The translations under genes were made by a program, and so were the position numbers. This document shows, piece by piece, positions 15,408 to 27,900 of a stretch of DNA of 64,000 nt. The notes under the pieces are model-generated. The model had not been told where the DNA came from and ran no database searches. It saw only the letters and a list, made by a program, of their open reading frames with translations. This stretch comes from Apteryx mantelli (lineage: Eukaryota > Chordata > Aves > Apterygiformes > Apterygidae): contig NC_089990.1 in the NCBI RefSeq assembly GCF_036417845.1, positions 4,166,001 through 4,230,000 on the forward strand, given 5' to 3'. The first letter of the stretch is position 1; every line of letters starts with the position of its first letter.

Positions 15408-18400
15408 AGGCGTGACGGGCAAGCGGCCTGCTGAGCCGAGCCGCGGCTTGGGGAGGGCGAGAGCTGCCTTCGGCGGCCTCACGGCGAGCGTCACCCGAGG
15501 GGCGACGGTTTCCCCCGCGTCAGCCTGGGCCCGGCAAGGACGCGGGCCAGATCCTGCCCCTTGGTTTGGGGGAAATCCCTGGCAGCCGCCCCTCAGGGCT
15601 CCTGAGCCCCGCAAGGGCACCCCAGCCCCTCTGCCAGCCCCGGGGCTCGCCCCATCTGCCCGAGTCAACTCGGAGTTCAGCAGACGAAGCTAACAAGCAA
15701 AACACACTGTTAAACTAGCTTGGCTCTACGGCTGTCTCACTGCAAAATCAAAAGTGCCACAACTAGCTGGGAGGAAGGGGAAGGCAGAAAGTTAATAACA
15801 TCTCTGTTAGTCCTGGATGAGTCAGGCTCACGCACATGAGGTGTAGCATTACCGTAAGGAGGGTTTGTGCCCTCCTTTCACTTGTCAACAGTCATGTCTA
15901 TTCCTGAGTGTTCTAATTCTAGTAACGTTTTAAACACTTGCACAGGGGAGTGGTCTAAATGAGCAAGATAGTTTAGGTTGGTGCATTACAATTCAGCTGA
16001 AGTTGATACTTATCTTCCTAGGTTTGTTAACGTGGAGACCAGAGAAGGTTTTTTCACATATTGAAGTGACTTTATGGATTTATGTTACGCACCGTTCTAA
16101 CTTGTCAACTGGACCAGATCATAAACCAGTCTTTTCACAAAAACTGTAAGCCACTATTTCCATTATACACTTCTGTTTTTCACTATACTGCTTCTAATCT
16201 ACAAGAAATAAGGCTTTTAAGTTTGAACATTTTAGGCATTATTATCCCTTCATTTAATCTCCCAAGGGACTCGAGAGCTGAGATGAAAAGGAACACAGGT
16301 TTCTGTAACCGTTATCTCACGCTCCCTCAGCTTGTAATAGACCACAAAAGTCCAATGCCTCACTGTTCTGCTGCTGTCAACACCTTACACTGAAAACCAA
16401 TGGCAAAGCGTGTGCTTCCACCCCATCTAGTAACAGACTTGCATAAGGTAATAGGCCAAGGGGAAGACATCTCCAGCATGAATCTAAAAATCCCTACCTG
16501 CTGATAATCTGTATGGGCATCACTGATATGGAACTTGCTACTTTTTGTGCATAGGCACATTAAAAAATAAGTTGTTAGAAGGAATTACTCAGAAGTAAAA
16601 TGCCTACTTAGGAGGTATATGCATCATGGCACTAGTCTCAGTGATAGGACTACTTTTCCTAAAGGCCAGAAGCCTATTATGGACTAAAAAGTTTGTGGTG
16701 AATACACTCAGACACCTTTGTTTTGTTGCAGAAGCTACCTAATAAATGGCTTCTGGAAAGCAGATTTTGCTGATGTTATGATTAAGGATGAGGAAAACCT
16801 CTCCTGAGAACTGTATTTGTTCCAGCTCCTAGCACTGAGTTTGTGTGACATCAGGCAAGTCACTTGACCCAAACTTTTCACAGGTGGTCCTTATAGTTTG
16901 CATTTTCAAAGCACTTGAGAACAGTATGGGGCTGATTTTCAGAAGCACTAATCATTCATTGTTGTAATTGAGATGAATGATAGGAGCTTTGAGGATCAAA
17001 TGCTAAATAGTGTTAGGAGCTCATGCTGTGTCGTAACAGGAAATCTCAGTTTGGGCACTATGTTAGCGCATCATTTATCCCCACTGTTTTCGTGGGAATC
17101 TAACACTGCCTCAAGGGTTTATGGAGATACATTTATTAATGTCTGTAGAACACAGACTGTTAAAAGAGCGCAGTAGAAAAGCAGAAGGGAATCCATTCAG
17201 TAAGCATTATGCAGTATTCATACAGTGAAGAAAGTATCTTTTAGGGAACAGTATCATGATATATCTAAAGCTGTACTAATGCAGACATGCAAGAGTTTTC
17301 TGTGGCTGCCTGCAAAAGGGGATTCCAACAGACAAGTCCTGTTTCAGTTTGCAAAAATTAGTTATAAGATTCTCTGATATTTCTGTTACAGACATCTGCT
17401 CAGTATGATTTATTTGCTGTTGTTCACTGGTGCATTAGAGGACTGAAGTAACTGTTTTCCTTCAGATGAAGCTTTTTTTTTTTGAACTTAAACTAGTTTA
17501 GAATTTCAAGATGTTTATCACTTGCCATTTCTTAATTGCCTTATAGTTGCAGACTTAACTGAAGCCAAAATATTAAGTATTACATTTAAAATCTGATAGA
17601 AGGTGTACTCATAATTATTGATCTAAAAAAAATGTGGTTTAAGATTATCTACAAAGGAATCTGATTTAATTATAATGGAACTGTTGTTCTAGTCCCTTTC
17701 CTTCATATACCTAATTAACTTTATTAGAGGTTTATAGCATAGGTATAGCTTTCTGAATAAGACAGTACTGATACTCTACACAGCTTCAGTTGCTCTACAT
17801 TAAAGCATATATTCAGAGTGGTAGTAGTGGTCTGTGCTATCCCCTGGCCAGTGTTGGTGTCTTCCAAGAAGAATATAGTACTTTTCTTCTCCATAAGCGT
17901 GGAGACCTATCTGCCACTTACCTTAGTTCTATGACATTAACTTTTGTATTTAGCCTTTTTCAGTTGATTTCTAACTTTTAAAACATACCATTATTTTGGC
18001 GCAGGAGAATATACCCTTGCAAGGAAATGTTTGCTCATGGCACGTCTCATTTCAGTTCAAAGTTACAGTTACTGTAGAATTGCACTTTTTCCTTTCCAGG
18101 GTATAAAATTGGCTGTAAAGTCACTACAATAAGGCACACTATAGAAAACAAAATCCATTTGTTGCTGAAGCTACCTTTCTTTTCTCATTATTGTTTCAGA
18201 AGCCTTCCATGAATTAGTTACAGCTCGCCAGTTTTACTGTTAAACCACAAACTTCATTATAACACTGAGGATCTAACAGCATTCTAGATAGAATAAAATT
18301 TGGGATCAGTGTTCATGTCAAAAGCTAAGCTTAAAAAAGTGCTTGACAAAGTAAAATTTAAGTGTGAAGCTATAACAAAAACACTCTTTAGGGGATCACT

Positions 18401-18914
18401 GCCAGCACCTGGGCACCTAACTTACAGCACTAAAAGTTCCGTGTTTAATAAGCACCAACACAGATAATGCTTCAAGTCAGTTCTTATTCTAGAAATACCA
18501 CTTCTGATCCCCTGCTAGCCTCATCCCTGATGGGATGCTGCCATCTCTGTTTTATAATTCTGAGAAAAGAGTACAAAGACTTATAATTCTGATTTACTAT
18601 CATTCCCTTGTTCTCAGATAGGTTACTTGAGGACAGGTGATACTTTTGAGAGCCATGATGTCAGTGATGTGCTGCAGTTATTAACACTCCCAGCAAACTT
18701 GCAGGGGTACTGCATTTTTCCTCCTAGCACATACAAGTTCTCATTATTAGAAAGGTTCACGGAACCATTGGAGTACTTCCTCTGCTCTTAGGAGAAACTA
18801 TTCAGTTGTGTTAGACACCACTACAAAAGCAACTTTCCTACAAATGTAATTTTCTTACATTTTGTATTTAATAACTAGCATAATCTATTAGCTTAGTAAT
18901 TAGAAACCAAGAAC

Positions 18915-18934
18915 CCTCCCCCCCACACACACAC
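18915..18934. repeat. C-run followed by a short (CA)n
   Basis: A short C-rich run followed directly by alternating CA dinucleotides; a small simple repeat. Confidence 0.8.
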
Positions 18935-21900
18935 TGTGATACACTTACCAGACAGAAGCAGCTTCTTGTTTCAAAATCCCTACTGTATATAGGCAGCAGC
19001 TGTTTGCCATTGCCAAATTTATATGACCAGCCTCCAAATCACTGTGCTGAGGGTAGGTTTATATAACAGGCCCTTGCTAGGGAGGGTTGGCTAATTCAGT
19101 AGGGGAGGTGGTGTTTGTGCTTCTTTAGGTGGCTGGGGTATAGCTGTCTTGTGGAGAGGCTACTGGGCAGAATTATTAGCAGTTAGATGTTAATTTTTTT
19201 TTTTTAAGCTGGGTATAGAATAGTTTTCTTGAGTTTCTTTGTTCCCTGTAAGAATTTTTTTTCCTGACCATGTTCACTATTTCCCATACCTATTTAAGGC
19301 TTTATCAACAGCAAATATCTTTGCTTAGGTAAAGGCTCCACTTAATTCTTTAATATAGCTTTAAGATTTCAGCAGTAGTGAGATGCTTTGGTTCTGTTTT
19401 GTGTTTTCCTGCTTGGCCATTACAGATACCTACTGTGAGTTCCCATAATGCTCTGTTTTGATAACTCCTATACATAATTGCTTCTGAGCCTTTAACTAGT
19501 GCAAAGGGTTGTGGGGGATTTCTAGCTTGTGGTCTATGTTTGTTTTTTCCCTTTGCATTTTCTTAGGCCTGCTTTGCAATCAACATCTCTGGGGCTTGTT
19601 TTCTAGCTGTGTATGGTTTTTTTTGTTCTGTCTTCAAGGCCAAACTGCTTTGTGCTTTGGGTGGGAAGGAGGAGGAAAAAAGTGTCTCTTAAACTGCAGA
19701 AGGTGTTTGTGCAGTAGTAAGGAGACTGTTTTTTTTGATTTTGGATGCTGGGGGTGAAGGGGGAGGCTGTTATTTTTTTCCCTTGAAGGCAGGAAGGTGC
19801 AAATATGGCCTCTTTAACCAGCCTCATCTATGGTGAGATCTCCCTCTCTGGAACCCAGGCTGCAGGAGATGCTTGCTGGTTGTTCAGATGGAGCGGCTGA
19901 CAATATGGTGAGGCTTGGCTCTGTGGCTGAGCTGATCTAGTAAAGAGGTGCTGCTGGAAGATATAGTTTGGGGCTCTTTCTCTTTCCTGGCTTCTGCTAT
20001 GCTGGCTTTAGTGCTTATCTGATACCACAATCATCTGACTCAAGGAGTTAAACTAGCAGAAAACTACTTATGTTCTTGTTATTAGTTACCTGAAAACAGA
20101 GAACTTGAACTTGTTGTGGTGTTAGAAGAAATGAGAGCATGTGATGAGCAGATGAGGGAGAAAGGTGCAACCATTTTGGTGGCAGTGAGCTGTTAAGAGA
20201 GACTCAGCAGAAGGCAGAACAAAATGTGAAAAGTGTAGGCTGCCAAAATCCGTTCCACAATAGTGCTTTGGCCTTTCCTGAGGGACCTGCTGCAAATGAC
20301 TGGTTCTGGCAAATTAGAGCTACATCTTGTAGCTTGCACAGGCAAATACTATTCAAAATCAGAGTTTCTTTGCAGTCTGCTTGAAGTGGCTGAGCAGGTT
20401 TGAACTTTTAAAATAGCTAATACCCACTTCATTGAGCAAAGAGAACATACTGTGGGAATGTATTAACATATTAAATGGCTTGTACTGTAATATTTGAAAG
20501 CTGTATACATATGGGCTATCTCTGTTGGAAGTGCATTTTTAGTGGCTTGGGAAAAGATTTTCAAGTAGGCATGGTTATGATTCTTTCTTCTAAACTCATT
20601 AGCTCCCAGCTTATCTGCAAGCTTGTTCTAGCTGAGTTTCTATAGCTTTAATTGATAATAGGAAATAATGCTAAAATAAAAAGCTCATGCTTCTATGTTG
20701 CTCTGCTTTGAGGTAGTAAAGGAGCATAAATTTAGATGTTTCTCAGACTAGAAAAATAGTAACTTTGGAGACAATGGTACTTACAACATCATGTGCATAT
20801 CTTTGAGATTAATCCAATGGATTCAGACAGGTAAGATGTATAGATAAGAATAATAGATTTAATTCCTACCTATACAGAATTTTATTATCTATGACTTTTT
20901 TGCTTAACTCCTTCAAAAGATTGGAGGATTATAAGCAATTAACTTATTTTCATCTCACTCCAAGGTATTCTTTCACCTTTCTGAAGTATCACTAGCCTCT
21001 AGTGCACTGGCTAGCTGCCTGTTAGGTATTCATTGGCCTAACTGGTTTTTAGTGTCTGTTTTGCTGGTGTTAATTGATGGCTTACCATGGATCAGCTTGG
21101 ATCCATGTGCGGATCAGATGAACTTCTCAGTGTTTTCCAAACAGGTAAAGTCATTGTTCTGCTCTTGCGCCTCCTGAATGGTGGTTGCCACTTTTTCTAG
21201 TCCTTTTCCCCCCAATTTGCTTATTTCAGTCAAATGCAAAGCTCATGCAGTTAACTAGCTTATGGAGTTGAAAAAAAAAACGCTGAGTGCTTTCCCCACA
21301 ATGTACCTATGATAAGATCTTAATTCATTTTTATGCCTTAGTTAAAAGTTATCCTTAAGTCTTGCTCTTAAGCCAAGTGTTTGTGATTTGGTGTCCAGAA
21401 CATGGCTACAACATAATATGCATGAAGAAGTAAAAACAGACCTGTAATTCTTCTGTCTCCTATGTTGCGCTGGACATGGACATGCACTGATATTTGCTAA
21501 GAACTTCTAAGCATCCCTGCAAAGTGCTCACTAGATAAAATGTTTTTAGAGATCTGAAATATCTTTGTGGGACTTACCTTTACAAGATGTCCAGGTGCTC
21601 AGAAGAGATTCTGTTCTTGTCTGGCTGAACTGAACTAATCCATGGTTTACTGGAAGTAGATGTGTACAGTAGCTTTAGTATTTACTATGTTCTTGAAGTG
21701 GATCCACTGCTTTCTTGATGACTGCAGGGTGGTGCTGATATGTGAGGGTTTGTCCTTATCTCCAGCATGGGGAAGAAAAGAAGCACACCAGGAAAAGATC
21801 TTAGGAGCAAGTCCTGAGAGTACCCTTCAGTGGATGAAATGGACACTGAAATGAAAAAATACCACTCTTCCTGATAAGTTCATGGCTTGGATATTTATAT

Positions 21901-24900
21901 TGCCTTTATGCTTGTAGCTACCGTCACAGAGCTGTGTCCTGTTGCATTAGATATCATACAGCTACAGGGTAAAGGTGATCCTTGCCTCAGGTGCTTGGAC
22001 TTGCTTATCTTGTCAGATACAGTTACAGGCAGATGGTTACAAGGAACTGACACGCACATCTCAGCGTGAAGGGCATTTCTCTTGGCACTCTAGCTATTTA
22101 ATCACTGTCAAGCTTTGTTTATTGGTTCTGCAGAATTTCAGAAGCCTAGTGAATGAGTACTGCATATATTTGTGAGACACTCCCCATGTGTGAGGGCTAG
22201 CATGGGAGAAAACAAAACATGCTTGTCTGAAAAAACAAAAGAAGTGATGAGGGCAGAGGAGGGTGTAGGAGAATGCATTTGGGAGGAATATGAATGGAAT
22301 AAGTTCAAAGAAGGATGCAGCAGTGACAAACTTAAGCTGAGAGTTCTAGTTGTGTGCCAGGATGTTAGGAATAAAACTGCAAGAGGTAGCTGGGCTGTTG
22401 CCAGGGCCTTGTATCCAGACTGAATTGTCTGTAGCACTGGCATTCTGCTCCTGAATGCCAGTGGTAACTGGTGATCTGAAAAGAAACGAAGCTTGCAGGG
22501 AGCTCTGGGGTGCTTCAGAGTTTTGCTTGAGACTTCTGGGAACCCATGATTAGATGCAGTCATGATCTAGTCTTTGGGTAGAGGGGGCTGCTGTGAGATT
22601 CCCACCACAACATGGTCCAAATTGTCCCTGCCATGCTCTGTAACGCTACAGGGTGTTTGCTAGGCTCTCCTTATTGTCTTGGTTCACTTTTTGTTATGAA
22701 CTGCTATGTTTCAACAGGAGCTAGACAGAATAAACTCTTCTGGGAGGATGTTATACAGGTTTGGCTAAGAATCCTTTTAACAGTTCAGTTTTAACTAATT
22801 TCAAGCTGTGATTTCAAAACACTCTTCTGCCCTGCTGTAGTGCAAATACTGGTGCTAACTTGCACCTTTTTGACAATCACTACTTCTGCAGCCTATAAGC
22901 TACTTTTTTAGGTGTCTAACTAAATACTACAAGTGTCCTGATTAGAAATGTAACCTAATGAAGATGCTACTTGAAGAGTTACTGCTACTGGAAGTGTATT
23001 TCCTTGAATTGAAGAAATCTATTGTGATGATGTCAACAGCAGGACTGCTAAATGCTGTTAAAGAAAACTTTTTTCTAACCACAAGCACATTATCACATCA
23101 GTCCTACTCTAAATATTGAAACACTGACTTTTTGAAAACAGTAACAGAAGTGTGAAGGAGAGACAAACCAGTACTGACTTCTGATAGGCACATCGCCAAA
23201 ATTCATGAACATTGTTTGAGAGGATTAGATTTGCTGTAAAAGCACAAGTCAGAGTATGTTATGGTGAGGAATGAGGGAACAGATTAGAACTTTTGAAAGA
23301 GCACTACCTGGCACAGAAATAGTCAATTCCCTGGAACAAAAGAACTAAAACAGTGAGTGGAAGTGGCCAGCATCATCTTATTCAGACTGCAAGAGTTATT
23401 CCTTTGGGAAACATTACTGCTGTGTCCTGGCTAGTGGTGGGGAAAGCCAGTCTCTATATCTGATTATGGAGCCTCAGCGTATCATTACGGAGGATGTAAG
23501 TCATAACCTTGCTTTAACTGGCATAAGTGGCTGTGCTGTCCAGAAAGAAAGCTTACAGAAAAACGACACAGTTAAGAGGTAAATGATGGAGGTGTTACTG
23601 TGTATGACAGCGTGAAATAAGAACTACAGGATTCTTGGGGAAAGCATTTGGGTTCGTTGCTTAGGTTGTGGCTAGCTGTGCACCACAATGCATTTAGCAG
23701 ATTGAACAAGCAATGTCAGCAGATCAGCAAGTAAGTAGCTAGAGGCCTGTCTGTAGTCCCCACATGCACTGAGGGTGTGAGTAACCTTATAAGTGAGAGG
23801 AGCAATGCAATTGCAGTGCCAGCTTGTAAATAGAAAAGGCAGTAACAAAAGCAATAAAGGTTGTAATAAAGAAGTAGAAATCAAGAGCTTTGGACTTCGC
23901 TGAGCTGCTGTAAGAAAGGAAGCTTGATGTCCACGATCAAACAGGTAATCCATTCTTGGGGGACGGCTGGCTCTTGATCAATAGGATAATGATTTGAGTA
24001 ACTGATCTTGGTTGTTCTTATCCCATGCTTTAGTCCTTTCTTTGCTTTGGCAGAAAGGTGATCTGTCTCTATTCCTGCTGAAAGCATGGTACCTAAACTG
24101 TCAAATGGGGCATAGCAAGACTGTTGTTTGCTCAGAAAATGGTATGAAGATTTTCTCTAAACTATTAGTTCAGCTTTGTGGTGCTTCAAATTGAAGCATT
24201 TCATATGCTCTAGAACAATGAATGAGTTCTGCTTTAATGCCCATCTGTGCAACTCCCCTCCCCTAACTTTGCTATCACTGAAATTGCCAAAGGTGCAAGT
24301 GAGGAGTCCTCAAGAGCAGAGAAAAGTTTTGTTGCTAGAATTAGAACATTTACAGTTACTTATTTCCAACAACTGCTAGGCTGTACTAAGCTTTACTGCA
24401 CAAAAATTACTGTCCTAGTTGAACCTTTCCTGCTTTTTCCTAATAAGTTTAAATGATAATTTAAAAAATGCCATTAAGAATGCCAGTTCTCTGTTCCCCC
24501 AAAATATGTATCTATTGGGAAAGAAGCAACTGTTTGAAACAAATAAAGCCTTGTCTGTGGTAAATGTTTCATTTACCTGGGAGAGAGCGTTTGCCTTGAA
24601 GGGCTGCCCAGCAAAATGGGCTAAGCAGTGGTGTGATGTTCCTTTTGCGTGTCACATCCTTTATTTTAACATTATTTAGCACATTTGGTTGAATCAAGCA
24701 GAAACTGCAGTCCCACCCCATCTGGCATTATCCATTCATTTTCAGTGTGACCTTCTATGCTGAAGGCAATTCACTGGTTACGTGCAGGCTTCATTTTTCC
24801 CTCTCTTCTTACATTTTGAGAGAGCATGCTGAATATGAAATTAATGAATTAGACTGAATAGTTCCCAGCTGAGAGGCTCTGTAGAGTGTTCAAAAGCTGT

Positions 24901-27900
24901 TGATGCTATAATCTTTTGGGCTAGTATTAACTAATGCAGGAGAGAGTAATTAAAAGTGGATATGCATAGACTTTAAAACCTGAATGTTTCCTCACCCTCC
25001 AAAGCTGCTCACCCGCAGGAGGCGATTCCTTCAGGGTAGGAGCAAAACCTAGTGGTACAAAATAGAGAACTGCAAGCCAGGAGCCTGGGTTTCTGCTCCT
25101 TGCTCTGCTTTGCTTTCTGGCAGAGGACTTCCAGTTTAGCTTCTCAGTGGTTTCTGTGGGAAGTTGATTTTTGTACAGCTTAAGTATTCACCTTCAAACA
25201 TGGCCAAGCTACTTGGAAAGTATTTTTGACTGGTTGGCGACAGAAGCTAAAAAATGTTCAATTTCATTCCATGGGCTCCATCAAACTAAAGATACGGTTT
25301 TCCTCCCAGCAGGAGTTTGGCATAGCCTTGCTATGCTGCCAGGCAATGCAAAGGGCATTGCTAAGACTGCACCATGTTAGTACGGTGCAAATGTCCCAGC
25401 CAAGTCTAAACAAACAGCACAGTGGGAAGTGAAGGGGCTCTGTACCTTGCGACAGATTCTTCTTTTGGAGAATACTGCCCTGCACAGCCCTGTGCTTAAA
25501 GTACCGCTTGGGAAGCTCGTGCTTTGACAGAAGGGCTGTGAAGTAGGTGGTCTAAGGAAAGCCAGCCTTTCCTGTGTGGACATGATGACTTTGAAAGTGA
25601 ATGTGGGTGGACTAGAGCCTCTCTTAGCAGAAGACTGTGTGCATCCTCCAGAAAGACTATGCGCATAGTCCTGTGTAGTTTTAGCAGTCCTGTTCAATAT
25701 ACTTTGCAGCTTCCTCAGCCAGTCTAAGTTCCTGCAGTGTGTGAATCTAGCCCTGTACTTTCCAAATAAAGTTGCAAAATGTTTTGTATTAAAATATTCT
25801 GCTGCTACATTGGTGGCTTGCTAAATCTGCATTTCAATACGTCTTTGCGTGGAGGGAGGGATGTTGACAGGCTTCTTTCATGAAGTTATTCTTACTATAT
25901 TTTAAATGTGCTATATTTGTGAAGTAATTTATAACACTGCCTGAAATTAATGCAGTTTTATATGTACAAGAAGCAAAAATGTGCCAGAGTTCACTAAACA
26001 GTTTGATTCTGAAACCTTAATCAATGTGGTATATTTTGTTGATACGTTGTTTACCTTTCTATGGCATGCTGGGAATCTGAAGCTTTATTCAGTAGGGAAT
26101 ATTCTCAGGCCACCTGATAATAGAAATACCAAGGTTTTATTTACACAAGTTCCAACATGCTTTTCCTAATTATGTAGAAAAGTTAGTGTCTCTAATGCTA
26201 AAGTATGTTTCCTCTGGAGAACAAACTACTTATTGCCTTGATTTGAAAGTCTCTATATTTAGAGCAGGAAAGAGTCCAATATTTGCGTCCTCCCAGAATC
26301 TAATATCAACAAGGTGAAATCCCACTTGTTTTAGTGTTGCAAATTGGCTTGTACTCAGGGGGCATTACAGCCTGAAAGCTTTGTGGCTAGAAATGATGGA
26401 TGGTTGTGCGATTGGATAAATTGTGTTCCTTTTGAGATAGATAAAATGCGGTGCTTGTTATTCTAAACATGTAATGCCCTTGTGCTAAGTAGGATACTGC
26501 CCCCTTTTTAGCTCCTCTTTCCTTATGACCACTATTTAAAGGTTGTGGGAGAACAAATGATGCGGGCAATTAAGACATGCAGAAACACAGCAAGTTTTAA
26601 GGCTGACTTTGTCTTTAGTGGACTCTCCTGACTTTCAGTATAGTTATAACAGATTGGCCAGGTCTGAAGGACTTTTACAAGTCTGAATCCAGTGGTCTAG
26701 AGAGCACATCTGGCACTGATAAATGTAGCAATATTAGCAGAAGGAAGTGAGTTTATGTCCCATGGCTGAGGAATGCAGTCCTCCATTAACTCAAATAACC
26801 ACAGCAGTAATATCGGTTTAAGCATCTAGGCTCTGCATACCAATGTGATTTATTCTTTACTTCTCTTCCTTTGCTCCAATCTCTGATCTGAAGAGCAAAT
26901 TCTTTGATGTTGAGAAAACTGGTAAAGAAATGGCTAACATGGAATTAGGACTTCAGTGTTAAGGATAACATATTGGAACCCCTATAATGCAAAAATAAGT
27001 ATTTTATACATCTTTACTTTGGAAATTTTTGCTACATGGTATTAAGTAGTGGGCAGAGGAAAATGAAATCATTTATATGTAACAGATCATGTAAATTAAA
27101 TAACTTAATTCTGCTATTTTATTGAATATAAGAAAACCCAAGCTGGAATGCATTCAACCTTTTGTGTAAGTTTTGTTTTAGTGTTTCAACTTATTGTTTC
27201 TGGAGTTGTTTGATGGATTATTGCAGAAAATTCAAGAAAAATCATAGGGGAAAAGTTGCATGGAAAACTTAAGCCTAGCTATTAGCAGTGAGTGTCTGAC
27301 TTATGGCACAATGAATATGGGCAGAAGTAAGGTGCTGTTCCAAATAGCTGCATTCCAGCCAGCAAAGCTCTCTGCATAATTTGGAAGTGCTCGTTTCATC
27401 AAATGCTGCTTAGTAGAGAGGTCCCTCTTTTGCTACAAAGCTTTCAGGCTCACAAAATGCATGCAGAGGCATTAGCTAAGGAGTAGACTATTTTATTAGC
27501 CTAAAATTTTATTCATAAACTGTCTTGAATGCCAAATGAATAGTTAGAGCTGCCTGAAGTAATTGGTTAAGAAAAGTTTGTAGAAGAGATTGATAAAACC
27601 TTTCAGTTCTCAGTGGAAAAGTATGCAATAAGAGTTGTGCAAGACCTGTTAGTGTTTCCTCCTAGCTAGATTAGAAAGGAGCAGTTCTGCTAGAATACTT
27701 GTATTTCAGACACATCCAGCTGAGGTGAGCAGCGTTTCTGGTCCTTTCCACCGTTCGAGAATTCTTGCTGGCAGGAAGCAGGTGGTGGAAGTGTCACTTG
27801 CAGGCCAAGCCAGGAGCGATCAGAGCTTGGACAACTGAAATTAAGACCCTGCAAATGCTGATTCAGCATCTTATGCCAGCTGAGATTGTGTGGATTAATT

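Larger units (their letters stand above)
14680..15560. promoter_or_regulatory. Large CpG island, probable promoter with unresolved direction
   Basis: Dense CpG sequence in sharp contrast to the AT-rich DNA on its right. There is no TATA box. It contains two CTCF-like sites, four YY1-like motifs and a TGACGT (CRE-type) core at 15378. Possible donors exist in both directions (CCT|GTGAGG plus near 15140; AAA|GTGAGG minus near 15092), so it could drive GDPD2, a plus-strand gene with a very long intron, or both. Confidence 0.6.

Noticed and set aside
22138-22563. A 141-codon minus-strand frame with Ser/Leu-rich translation
   Set aside because: The SLSLSLL-type run comes from a simple purine/pyrimidine bias; no domain or conservation can be seen.
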